From Magnolia sinica (lineage: Eukaryota > Streptophyta > Magnoliopsida > Magnoliales > Magnoliaceae): a stretch of DNA of 64,000 bases. Below the pieces are notes generated by a model, which saw nothing but the letters and a program-made list of their open reading frames with translations, did no database searches and was not told where the DNA came from. Shown piece after piece: positions 40,101 to 49,924 of this stretch (the first letter of the stretch is position 1; the number at the start of each line of letters is the position of its first letter). The stretch lies in assembly GCF_029962835.1 (NCBI RefSeq), contig NC_080577.1, forward strand, positions 7,540,501 to 7,604,500, written 5' to 3'. The translations under genes were made by a program, and so were the position numbers.

Positions 40101-41161
40101 CTCTACCATTTCCTCTTCCACGAAAATTGGTATTTTTCTACTGATTTTGGTTATGGCTTTGTTGGTATCCGCGCCCTCTGCCTCTTGCGCGATTGTTAAC
40201 AAACGTTCACCATGTTGTGAACTTCCACGTCCACCATTGTTATCATTCAGAGTCAATCTTGACTCCAAAGCTTATTCCATTGAACTGACATTCTTCTGCA
40301 TTCATTGCTCATGAACTTGCAACGATCCCATCAACTCCTCAATGGAGAGTTTCTCAATATCTTTTGATTCTTCGATCGCCACAACCATATGCTTAAATTT
40401 GGTTGTGAGAGATCGAAGTATTTTTTTAATAACTTGAACGTCTTCAATCTTCTCACCATTTCTTTTTAGATTATTGACAGTTACAAGCAATTGCGAAAAA
40501 TAGTTAGCAATATTCTCACATTCCTTTATGTGAGTCGCTTCGAATTCTGCCCTAAAGGTTTGGAGCCGATCCCTTTTGACATGATCAACACCCTTAAAGA
40601 TAGTGCTAAGGGTCTCCCATGCTTGCTTACATGATATTGCTTCAGTGATCCATTCAAAGGTGGAATCATCCAACCCTTGATAGATGAGGAAAAGAGCTTT
40701 CTTATCTTTCTTTCTTTGATCATTGATATTGGCCTTTTGTTCGGCGGTGTAGGCAGCTTCTTACTCCGTTGTGGGCTCTTTGTACCCGTCGATAATGATC
40801 TCCCAAAGATCTTGAGATCCAAACAAGTCTTTCATTTGTATGCACCAGTTTTTGTAGTTGTCCTTAAACAATTTGGATATTTGAGGTTATATTGTACTTG
40901 CCATTAAAATATTTCAATATATATGCAGCTAAAGTTCAAGGGCCGTCCACTACTTGAGAAAAAAATTGACAGATTTTACAAATAAAAAAATCTGGATAGT
41001 TTGATGATGGTGATGGGCAATATATACGCTACTAGAACTTGCAATAGTTTATAGACCATCCACTACTGAAATGCTAAAAAAGAAGAAAAATGATAGATGT
41101 TTCAAGCAAAATCCGGACAGCAGGCTTGACAGATTTTACAAGCAAAAATCTGGACATTAAA

Positions 41162-41225
<64 letters not shown>

Positions 41226-44200
41226 AAAAAAAAAAAAAAGATGAAGAAGAAACATCTTTGTTGGGTATTTCAGACCGAAAACAGTTCAACGGGAATGCAG
41301 TTCAGCCTCCTCATAGCTGATTTTTTTTTTTATGTTGTTGGGTATTTCAGACCTAAAACAGGTAATGCAGGACCTCTTTCTCATGACTGATTTGTTTTGG
41401 GTATTTCAGACCCAAAACAGATAGTGCAGGACGTCCTTCTCACGGCTGATGAGGCCCAAGGATCAGATGCTCTGATACCACTTTGTTGGGTTTTTAAAAA
41501 TCCACTCTTCTAATGTGTGGCTGCAGCCACCATGAAACAGGAAAATAAAAACTAAAAGAGAAAGAGAATGTACTGGATCGCTGAATTTTTGAATGCTATG
41601 GAAACGATTACACTGGTGCCATTTATTGGCTTTTCTCCTTATGTGAAAAGACAAAAAAAAAAATCTCTATCCAGATGCTTACTAAGGGCAGCTAAAGAAA
41701 GAAAAAATCCATAAAGAAATCTACTATTTATCTTAACACAGCTAGCAATCTATACTTACAAAAATAAAAATAAAAAATCTAATCTCACAGCTAGCTCACA
41801 CGGTATGCACAGCTAGCTCGAATATCCTTACACAGTTTTGGATTTGCACAAATCCACCACCGTGTCCAACAATCACGACACTACACACATTAGCCATATA
41901 TGAATCGCTAGCTATCCATGTAAATCAGTGAAATTAAAAGAGTAATGCTCCAACGGGCTAAACTATATGGCAACCTTTTCCACATAACCTGTCTGGACCG
42001 TCCATTATTAATTCCAGCATACTCTTGGCAGGCTGTCTTGAAAAAATAAACATACTAATAATATGATCCAGACCAGCCAGTTAGTGACATGCAAAGATGG
42101 ATGGACAAGATCATCCATATGAGAATGTTTACATACGTTTGCTGATGCAGAAGGTTCCCATGTATTTTAGCCCATCACAACGTTCATCAGATAGAATGAG
42201 GCAGCATGTTACACACGTGTCGTCCAACGTACCGCGAGGTTGGCAGTCAGATCATCATATCCGGATGAAGCCGATGCGAAACTCACGCCGTGCAAGAGAT
42301 CTTCTTTCTTTAGATTTGGGTCTAAAAATGCTGGAATTAACCTCGTCACCCCAAATGCTTCCGCTGTAATTTCATGCCAATATCAATGTAAGATGATAAC
42401 TCGCCAGTAAATTCAGTAGCTTGTTAATCACACGCACATCTACGGTGGGGTGGCAATGGGTTGGGTGGGCCGACGGATCAAATGACCTGACCTGCTTCTG
42501 TTGTAGGTTTTCACTAAGCTAAATAGGAAGTGGCTCGGCTTCAGGTTATTTGGAAAATGTCCTTTTGAGTAAACTAGTCTAAAATGTGGCCTTTCGGGTA
42601 AATAGGTCAGGTTCAAGTTAAACCCTAACCCAACCCGTCTAACCACTATGGTTATAGAGGGGAGCGGATTAGGTGCGCCCTGACCTCACCCAAGATGGTG
42701 CGGCTCTTACCATGGGGCCATCTTGACGTAGTAAGCCCAAAATTAAAGCAGATCCATTTCTCGGGTGGACCATAGCTTAGGAACAATGGTTATTAACCAT
42801 TAATGGTCCACAAAAGTTTTGTATCAAGCTGATTTTATTTTATTTTTCCTCTTCATCTAGGTTTCTGCTACCTTATCAACAGGTTTAGATGGAAAATAAA
42901 AATTCTCGAAATATTACTGTGGGCCCTACGAATTTTTTAATGGAAGGACGTTCATCACCATAATATTCCCCTCAATATGGTCGATCTGAGATTTAGATAT
43001 TTTTCATTTTTGGGCGTATGCCCTAAAATGATTTGGAAAAATAAAAATAAAATGAATGGACGACATGAATATAAGATAAATACATTAATATGGCCGTATG
43101 ATAAGCACCACACAGGGAGCGGATTGAATACTGAACGCTTCAGTAGCCAAAACGCTAATGAAGTGATGTGGCAAAACGCCATTGCTGGATGCCAAGCGGC
43201 TGTTTCCTTTCAATAAATACTCTTCCAACGGAGATCCCGATGTTTTTCCGTTTAGGCCGTGAACGCACTCGGCCACGCACGGACGTGGATTTTCTGCCAA
43301 AAAACATTCCAAGAAGTTCTTGCGCCGGGAACCAGGTGGGGTCCACCATGATGTTTGTGAGAAATCCTACCTGTCCATCTGTTTTTTGAGTTCAAGTCAG
43401 ACTTGAAGCCAAAAATGAACAATTTCTAGAGCACAAGTGGGCCAAAAAAGTGATAATTGAACGTTCACAGTTGAAATATTCGTGGGCTACAGAAGTTTTG
43501 AGTCATGCTAATATTTTTTATTGCAGCTCATCACAGTAGGAATGAAGTTATTAACGGTATGGATGGATTGTAAACATCACTGTGGAACCTAGGTAGATTT
43601 TAACAGTAAGAATTTCCCTAACCACATTTTCCTTTAGTACGGCCCACTTGAGCTTTGGATACGGTTCATTTTTGGCATAATGTCCTTGAATGAACTAAAA
43701 AAACAGACGGAAGGGTAGGATTTTTCACAAACATCACAGCAAGCCTGGGTTCCCAGCGCAGGAAGAAATCCGCGTCCATAAAAAATTGCAATGGAGAGTT
43801 TAACGGTACGTGGCCAAGCGAAGCGGATTGCGTAAGTAAACTCTGTGGGTCTACCGTGATTTATATATTTTATCCCGTCTGTCCATCCATTTTATAAGAT
43901 AATTTTAGGGCCTTAACTCAAAACCTAAGCATATAAAAAGCTAAAATCGACCACACCAAAGGAAACAGTGTAAATTGAATTTATACCGTTGAAAAATTCT
44001 TAGGGGCTACAGAAGTTTTGGATCAAGATTATATTTGTTTTTTTACCTTTATTCATGTTTTTTGATACTCTGAACAGTTTGGATGAAAAATAAACATCAC
44101 TGTAGGGCTGGAAAGGTTTCAACGGTGGAAATCATTATTTCCACTGTTTTCTGTGGTATGGTGCACTTGAGATTTTTACAAGCTTCAATTTTGGGCTCAA

Positions 44201-46091
44201 CGCCTAAAATTAGATAGAAAAACAGATGGAAGGTGTGGATAAATCACATAAATTCACAGTGGGCCCAACTGAATTTTCTCAGAATGACCATCCGATTTCA
44301 TGGCCGAGTTGTGCACGGCGGAAAGGGAGAAAGATCCGCTAACGGATCTAACGGAGTAGCATTTATAACAAGGGAACATGCCGTTGGAATCTAACCAAAC
44401 GCGTTTTGCAGCAGCGTTTTGGCTACTGAAGCGTTCAGTATCCAATACGCTCCCACCACACAGTCTTGGGTGAGGCTGCACCTAATCTGTTCCTTTTTTG
44501 AGAACTGTTCACTGACACGCTGCTACATGACAGGAGACGAATTCTTTCTTTATCTTTCGTAACTGAAAATGTGTTGCATGGTTCTTTCCATGCAGACAGC
44601 CTCTTAAGTGATTATTTCTTGAATTAGGCCACGTGATTAGACCTAACCCAACCCAGCCAAAAGACTGAAATAATCTAATAGACTATAAATAAATACAAGC
44701 ACCAAATACACGCATGCTTGTATGCATCCACAAATTGGACCAGGCTGGTGAAACTTTGGCAATTGTGGTCGTATGGAGCCAGGTCTAGTTGGGTTGTCCA
44801 CGCCTTACGTTATTTCAATTAAATGTGTTGGGTCAAGTTGGCTTGATTTAGTGAACTTTAAGTGGGTCAGGTCGAGCCACATGGTAATGGGTCGCGGGTC
44901 AGGTTAGGGCTGGAATTCTTTGCCTGATTAGGCTCGGGGTATCCACGACCCATTGCCACCCCTAATCTACAGCCCAGTGTCTGCGGTACTCGCATGCTTA
45001 CACAATTGGAACATCAGAGTTTTGAATAAGGTGGGCCATGGCCGCAGTACTCGCTTCCTTACAGTTCACTATCTCATTTTAAGCTGTGGTATTTCATCCA
45101 GATTTTACACTGCACACAAGCAGCTTAAATCCAGACCGTCGAAATCATGGCCCTGTAGTAGACTGCGCTTATCCAATAATTGCGCTGATTAAAATTAAAT
45201 AAATAAATAAATAAAATCCTAGCCATCAAAATGGTGGCTAAAGTCAAAAGGGCTGTGGTCCAAATCCAATCCGCAAAGCCTGATGGTTAAGATTGGCGGA
45301 TGTGATGCCTCTAAACGAGTATCGATCCATCTCGGGGCATTGCAATAGTGGGGACTTTTTAGCCCTTGAATTCGGATAATCTTCCAATGATCGAAACCAT
45401 TCATATGATGGGTCTCACATTGTTTCGACCTGTTGATAATTTGGATCATTTGATTTGAACATGAACGGCCACCATTCATCAGACGCTTATCACCGTATAG
45501 ACATAACTAAGAGTAGTACTGGACGAAAAAGCCTAGGAACAGCTGAGGCCTACCGAGCTTTACTGCAACTAAGGCCCAGGCCCAACCCAAACTTTTAACT
45601 GTGTCCTGAAAACTGAAGGCCTGGGATGCCTGAATCCGTCCCAAATCACTCCAATCCCTGCCAGGCTAGCCCATGTGAATCCCAAATTCACACATGTATA
45701 CTTCCAGCGGCCCATTTCAGAACTGGGCCACAGGTGAAAATTGAAATTGAGGCGACAACAACAACCATAACGACGGTGATGATGACAATGAAAACGTACC
45801 AATGATATCGGTGGGGAGTCTGCCATTGGTTAACCTTCCGGTCGGCCGGCCTCCAAAGAAATTCTTCCCATACGGTCGGAAGTTCCCCTTAGCAGTCGTA
45901 GGGAGCCGATTGTTGTTGCCAGGATCGACGCTGGAATCTCCAAAGACCAAGATGCAGGTTAAATTGTTTCTAGCCGCAACTCGTCTTAGTTTCACGACAT
46001 CAAGCGCTTCTGCATCCAATCGTAACAGTGCCACCACCACCAATACCATCCTCATAATGCCCATCATACGACTAAACATGCATGCACTCAC
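26712..46091 (-). CDS. GDSL esterase/lipase gene 2, five exons, intact reading frame
   Basis: Exons on the minus strand are 46091-45800, 42363-42233, 27911-27678, 27243-26997 and 26902-26712 (stop included), all with GT-AG junctions. They sum to 1,095 bp, giving 364 residues, normal for plant GDSL esterase/lipases. Order of motifs: hydrophobic N-terminus ([16 protein letters not shown]), probably a signal peptide; block [13 protein letters not shown] with the nucleophile Ser; block [13 protein letters not shown]; block III GTNDF; a GIPPLGCIP segment at the start of exon 4; and block V DAVHP with the catalytic Asp and His. The catalytic set is therefore complete. The enzyme should hydrolyse ester bonds in the secretory pathway or cell wall; the substrate is unknown. 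Intron 2 is 14.3 kb and contains two copia elements; intron 1 is 3.4 kb and contains a 2.5-kb hAT. The reading frame looks undamaged, but transcription through the introns is untested. Confidence 0.9.
28760..30060 (+). pseudogene. Copia B gag-pol remnant
   Basis: Frames in order are 28,760-29,047, 29,126-29,557, 29,517-29,753 and 29,782-30,060. The gag part shows the conserved [20 protein letters not shown] and [10 protein letters not shown] stretches. The protease Asp is replaced by Asn, and integrase plus most of reverse transcriptase are deleted. It cannot encode a working polyprotein. Confidence 0.75.
30983..31598 (+). mobile_element. 3' LTR of copia B, 616 bp
   Basis: It starts TGTTGTCAGACC after a purine-rich tract (GGTGGAGAT) and ends CCCCAACA. 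An array of CTCGAC(C/T)(G/A)GTCGAG-like words at about 31,019-31,205 precedes a TATA box (CTATAAATAGGG, 31,289). The U3 sequence between array and TATA is recognisably related to the LTR of copia C. Confidence 0.7.
31790..32180. mobile_element. Fold-back element in intron 2 of GDSL gene 2
   Basis: CTCTATGGGGCCCACCATGA and a GCCGTCCTTCTATTTTTTCC block begin the left half; the right half ends GGTGGTTCCACAGAG. The centre includes ATATGGACCACATCC. It is diverged and no target duplication was seen. Confidence 0.45.
32181..34098. other. Intron 2 of GDSL gene 2, no further feature seen
   Basis: AT-rich DNA with short ORFs only and no recognised transposon end or domain. Confidence 0.5.
34099..34172. 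repeat. Compound (CT)n(AT)n microsatellite
   Basis: About 16 CT units run straight into about 21 AT units. Confidence 0.95.
34190..36085 (+). mobile_element. Long LTR fragment, SIRE/Maximus-like copia (inferred)
   Basis: The left side reads TTGATTGTCAAATTTTGTTA and the right end has CCTATTCATCCCCCCC, which resemble the ends of SIRE/Maximus-type copia LTRs as I remember them. Inside, repeated CGACCAGTCGTG-like words (34,675-35,020) precede a TATA box (CTATAAATAAAG, 35,046). No internal coding region follows, so it is a solo LTR or a fragment. It sits in intron 2 of GDSL gene 2. Confidence 0.5.
36441..36813 (-). repeat. Copia A 3' LTR
   Basis: 373 bp, starting TGTTGGG and ending CCAACA on the plus strand. 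It is highly similar to the 5' LTR at 41484-41871, with scattered substitutions and small indels. Confidence 0.92.
36980..40904 (-). pseudogene. Copia A gag-pol, broken by stops and frameshifts
   Basis: Starting at an ATG at 40,904, the minus strand encodes in order: gag N-terminal region with two in-frame stops, UBN2 gag (40,673-40,302), zinc knuckle [14 protein letters not shown] (about 40,050), protease DTGASNHM (about 39,890), GAG-pre-integrase, integrase core ([10 protein letters not shown], about 39,300, then [10 protein letters not shown], about 39,010), reverse transcriptase with YVDD intact (about 37,770), and RNase H. The RNase H motif reads CEAKY where TEAEY is usual, so an acidic catalytic residue is lost. 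Several stops lie throughout. All domains are present in normal copia order (protease, integrase, RT, RNase H), but no working protein can be made. Confidence 0.88.
41166..41239. repeat. (AT)n then poly-A in the copia A leader
   Basis: About 26 TA units are followed by a run of A, between the gag start and the 5' LTR. Confidence 0.95.
41259..41450 (-). repeat. Three tandem repeats in the copia A leader
   Basis: Three diverged units of about 60-70 bp each carry TTGGGTATTTCAGACC and AAAACAG near one end and GCTGAT or ACTGAT at the other. They lie between the primer site and gag. Confidence 0.75.
41469..41480 (-). other. Copia A primer-binding site
   Basis: The minus strand reads TGGTATCAGAGC three bases inside the 5' LTR, complementary to the 3' end of initiator-Met tRNA as in most plant copia elements. 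Confidence 0.85.
41484..41871 (-). repeat. Copia A 5' LTR
   Basis: 388 bp, the partner of 36441-36813. It has the same termini and is followed by TSD ATCAC. Confidence 0.92.
43268..43785. mobile_element. Fold-back core, TTTGTGAGAAATCC subfamily
   Basis: GGACGTGGATTTTCTGCC, GCCGGGAACCAGGTGGGGTC and ATGATGTTTGTGAGAAATCC are mirrored by AAACATCACAGCAAGCCTGG, GTTCCCAGCGCAGG and GAAATCCGCGTCC. It sits within the element at 43,116. Confidence 0.6.
43800..44330. mobile_element. Fold-back core, GCGGATTGCGTA subfamily
   Basis: AAGCGGATTGCGTAAGTAAA with CTCTGTGGGTCTACCGTGAT is mirrored by TCACAGTGGGCCCAACTG. It is closest to the element at 54,170, whose target duplication is perfect. Confidence 0.55.
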
Positions 46092-46135
46092 AAACTACTT
46101 CTAATACAAGATGTGTGACTGTGAACTCTTTCCCA

Positions 46136-46145
46136 CCTTTATATA
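46136..46145 (-). promoter_or_regulatory. TATA box of GDSL gene 2
   Basis: The minus strand reads TATATAAAGG 45 bp upstream of the ATG at 46,091, the same 10-mer and nearly the same spacing as in paralog 1. Confidence 0.65.
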
Positions 46146-46508
46146 GACCTTTACCTCTGCTGCAACTTACAATCATCTACAAGATTTCACTTCACAAATG
46201 TCATATAGAGCACATGTTTCAGGCATCCGAGCTGTTCATCAGGTAGGGACCACTTTGATCATGTCCTTAGCTGGAAACTAGACCAGTCCACTCATCACCC
46301 AGGCCATACATGTTTGATAAAAATGGACGGTTAGCCAAAAAAAAAAAAAGGAAAAAAAAGATGCGAGTGTCCAAACATTATTGGGCGTGTTCAGAACGGG
46401 CCTTACCTAATTAATGACACATGTTTCACACATGTTCTGTGTTGGCACGTGTACCGCAAAGCCCTACTGATAAGAGGATTTTAATGGCAGTAGGTGTTAC
46501 GTATTCGA

Positions 46509-47095
46509 ATCAGGAGTGGATCGGCTGTCAAATCGGGAGTGGATCGGCTGTTGTATCACACATCACTGACCTGGCTGGTGTGGGTACGTGTCGGTGCGAA
46601 TTCGAGCGCTGGCGCTCCTCGACCTCCGAGTTGTACGAAAGGTTCTCAAGTTACATATGGGCCCCACAATGATGTATCTGTTCATCCGTTTTACGACATC
46701 ATTTTAAAGCATGAAAAAAAAGTGAGTCATGTCCAAATCTCAAGTGGACCGCACCACAAATGGTAACGGGATAATGATTCTCACCGTTAAAACATTTGTA
46801 GGGCCCACAATGATGTTTATTTTCCATCCAATCTGTTCATAAGGTCACACATACCTGGACGAAGAGGAGAAACAAATATCATATTGATCCAAAACTTCCG
46901 TGACCTACAAAATGGTTTTAGTGGTATACGTTCAATCCCCTACTATTTTTTTGCATTGTGGTCCACTTGATCTTTGGATCTATCTTATTTTTTGGCTCAA
47001 GATTTATTACGAGCATGGAAAATGGATGGACATTTTGGATATAACACGTACCTTACGATGGAACCCACAGAATTTGGTGACGTGTTGCCTCCGTT
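46509..47095. mobile_element. Fold-back element upstream of GDSL gene 2
   Basis: GGAGTGGATCGGCTGT (itself repeated twice in 30 bp) with CACATCACTGACCTGGCTGG begins the left half; GGGCCCCACAATGATG and the mirrored GATGGAACCCACAG lie inside. It is the same subfamily as 5,375 and 6,175 but diverged. No target duplication. Confidence 0.5.
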
Positions 47096-47827
47096 GAAAT
47101 CTGGTTACCCTTCTTACCTTGTCACCGTTTCACATTTCACTTTCCTAACATCAACTGTACAAGTAAAATAATTGAATTTTATGAACTAGGTGTTGGGGGG
47201 CCTTGCACAAAACCTTAGGACCTAGCTTCCCAAATCAAATCAGAATTATAGGATAATAAAGCAATGAAATAAATTAAAGCATAAACCACACCACATAAGA
47301 GAGTTTTATGTGAAAAACTTTCAAAGAGGTAAAAATCATGGGACCTCATCCTGATCAACAATCCACTATAAAGTAGAATGTTACAACCTTCTTCACTCAC
47401 ACAGGAGTGGATAAACAATAAGAGAATAAAAGAAAAACAGAGAGATCTTACCGATCACGAAGACGTAGAAGTGTTGAGATGTCGAGTGCACATATATCAC
47501 CTCTATGAGCATAACATCCCTTCCACAAGCTTCATCTCTCTCTTCCTTTCTCTCTCTCTCACCTTTGATAGCCCTAAACCCTTTAGTAAACCCTTGCAAA
47601 GCTTTAGAAAACCCTCTTGCATTACCTAAAAAAGTCCTAGGCACCCCTATTTATAGTCTATGAAACTCCCTTTCGCACCCCTTGCGAAAGGGTCTCAGAT
47701 TTCCGTAATCCGCGCAAGATCCGGACTTAAATCTGCGTAACTAGTCGAGCAGAGTCCTCGACCGATCGAGACTGTTCACTCGACTAGTCGAGCTGGGCCC
47801 TCGACTGGTCGAACGCTATTCACTGAG

Positions 47828-49924
47828 TGTTGAGGGTTAAATATTGCATATTAGACCCCAGTTATTACCTGAATTTACGAACATGATACTGTTTAACAGC
47901 TTATTTTAATCGTGTTTGTAGTGCAAGGTGAATTCACAAGCGTAGGACTGAAAAGGATGCTAAAAGCATGGATTTAACGTTCTACAATCACCAAGGCAAG
48001 GGACGGACTCCAGGAGACTGAGATTCGAGAAAATCACGTGTTTCACACTAAAAAGGCCTGAAAGTCATCCTGAATGCAAGATCACTAGGTTCTCACCATC
48101 CATTCAGCTCGAAACTTTAGATTTGTCTTGAGGATCATAACTTAACCATACATGTCGAATTTCAGCCCTTAGATCCCTGTGAAAGTGGCCCCAATGACAG
48201 ATCAGACCATAAACCATTGATTCTGGGCCCACCTGCAATCTGGATATGCTTCAAACGTTGGCTCAACCCCTAAAACTAGCTGAGAAAAGGGATTAATGGA
48301 TTGGATTTCTCAGAAACATTTCAGTGGACCCCATCCGAGCAGTGTGTGCATAATCTACCGGTGCACTAGCTGTGCACTGCAGTCAAAGTCCGACTTTAAC
48401 CCGCGACTCCAGCCAAAAACGGAAATTTCCGTTTCCTGCTGCGTAAAGACGAAAATAGGGAGTGCGGAGGCAACGTCAGTGGGCCATCATCATGGTCCAA
48501 AAGATCAATCCGAACCGTTCAGAGTATCCAGAAGTGGGTGCTGACCAAAACCCAATAGTTTTCATGATTCCATGCTCATGTTCAAGGCTTCAACCGTAAA
48601 TAAAATGCTGCTACATCCAGTGATGGTGTGGCCCATCTGGATCACGGATTCACACCAAACTTGGGCCTGTGATCCTGAGATGATGCAATTGTCTGAATAA
48701 GGGAGTGATTCCCTACAAGGACGGCCTATGTGGATCCCACGACTTCAGCAACAACAAGGAAATCAGCGTCTTACGTAATCCATCCGGTTTGAACGAGTTG
48801 TGGCCCACCAAACAGATCCAATTCAAAATCCAGACCGTCTATCTTGTTCACACCCCAAAATCGCCCGTAGGGACGTTTTTCTTTACGTCATTTTGTGGAT
48901 GCTAGGAAGTCCAGCACCAGCGACTTTTCCGGGTTCCACGCAAAGCATCCGCATTCTCCACGTTTTGCTGCGAAAGGAGTGCGTAAACTCCACCGTCCAC
49001 ATTCTCCATGCACGAGATTCCTTCACCGACTGATACAGCCGACCGACCTTGGTGGTATTATAAAAGAAAGACGAGAGAGAGAGAGGGGGGGGGGGGGGGG
49101 GGCGAGTGCTAGGACGTCAGCGAGAAGGGGAGAGTTTAGAGTTGTTTTATTTGTTTTATTGTTTTTTTTTTTTTTTAGAGATATAGTCCAATCATGTTAG
49201 GTCAAACCTCTTAGCTAGGGCTAAGAGGTGAAGCTTGTGGCGTGACGGGAATGCTTCTACGGTTTTGATTCATGTTAGACTGAATTGATGTTGATTCTAG
49301 TTGATTATTAGGAATGCTTTTAGTTTTTAATGGTGTGTTGTGACTGAAATTACAATGGATTTGCGATAGCTTTAAGCATGTTCTTAGTATTATAGAGTTT
49401 ATGAATTTGGGAACCCTGTTGTTCATCATCGTCTCCTAGGTATGGTTGGATGACGGAATCCTTCTTAACATTCATACATCTTTCAGATTGGCTGTGGATT
49501 GGTTTAATTATGTTGTTTATTTTGTCTCATGGGCATGGTTTGGTGATGGAAACCATTCTAATTTACATCCGTCTTATCTCTTGAAAACTAGATCAAAAGA
49601 AGTTCAGAATTGATTTTCATGGTATACCTTCCAACTAGATGAAGATGGGACTCGAAGTCCAGTTGAGTTCATGAATCAAGCATAGATCTCCCTGATCTCT
49701 ACAAGTTGATCCTTGGCACCCTAACTCCCTACCTTTGAATTTTCTAAGTTTTAGATAAATAATTCACAATTATTCCCTCATACTCACTTGATTTAGATTT
49801 TATCTTAGTCTAGTTCTAGTTCTAGTTAGTTTCAGATTACGTACAGGTTTCAGTCCCTTGGAATTCGACCTCGGTCTCACTGAGTTTATTACTATATCAC
49901 AACCCTATACTTGGGGAGTGAACA
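47828..49924 (+). mobile_element. Solo LTR, 2.1 kb, inside the copia C LTR, TSD CTGAG
   Basis: It starts TGTTGAGGGTTAAATATTGC and ends GGGGAGTGAACA, flanked by CTGAG (47823-47827 and 49925-49929). The first 500 or so bases match the two copies at 60,197 and 61,651. A TATA box (ATTATAAAAG, about 49,059) is followed by an 18-base G run. No coding sequence; it is the product of recombination between two LTRs. Confidence 0.85.
49085..49102 (+). repeat. Run of 18 G next to the solo LTR TATA box
   Basis: An uninterrupted G run about 20 bp downstream of the TATA box, after a GA-rich tract, so it lies near the expected transcription start. Confidence 0.95.

Larger units (their letters stand above)
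36441..41871 (-). mobile_element. Ty1/copia element A, structurally complete, TSD ATCAC
   Basis: The element is 5,431 bp and flanked by ATCAC on both sides (36436-36440 and 41872-41876). LTRs are 36441-36813 and 41484-41871, each starting TGTTGGG and ending CCAACA. On the minus strand, the primer site TGGTATCAGAGC (41469-41480) matches the initiator-Met tRNA type, and a purine tract GAAGGGGAG (36814-36822) precedes the 3' LTR. The coding region is full of stops. It lies in intron 2 of GDSL gene 2, in the same orientation as the gene. Confidence 0.92.
43116..44453. mobile_element. Mutator-like element with perfect 10-bp TSD
   Basis: The flanks CACCACACAG (43106-43115 and 44454-44463) are identical. 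The TIRs start GGAGCGGATTGAATACTGAA and are mirrored by TTCAGTATCCAATACGCTCC, staying alike for about 40 bp (GAACGCTTCAGTAGCCAAAA). It carries two fold-back cores side by side. Confidence 0.85.
42660..44493. mobile_element. Fold-back Mutator-like element nested in the hAT
   Basis: The left end GGGAGCGGATTAGGTGCGCC with CTCACCCAAGATGGTGCGGC is mirrored by CTTGGGTGAGGCTGCACCTA and ATCTGTTCC. The interior is split by another Mutator-like element at 43,116. No outer target duplication was identified. Confidence 0.65.
42446..44964. mobile_element. hAT-like element, 2.5 kb, in intron 1 of GDSL gene 2
   Basis: The left end TGGGGTGGCAATGGGTTGGG and right end CGACCCATTGCCACCCCTA are inverted repeats of the TAGGGGTGGCAA hAT type. 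The flanks are ATCTACGG (42438-42445) and ATCTACAG (44965-44972), an 8-bp duplication with one mismatch. Subterminal GGTCAGGTCGAG and CGGGTCAGGTT words support hAT. No transposase is visible. Most of its length is nested Mutator-like DNA. Confidence 0.8.

Noticed and set aside
41074-41320. ORFs on both strands coding for long Ile-Tyr runs
   Set aside because: These are translations of the (AT)n tract and poly-A run in the copia A leader, not genes.
45802-46104. Plus-strand ORF opposite GDSL gene 2 exon 1
   Set aside because: It is a shadow of the real exon; the conserved GDSL block reads only on the minus strand.
48296-49200. ORFs inside the solo LTR
   Set aside because: The sequence is an LTR by its ends and target duplication, and the ORFs include poly-Gly from the G run.
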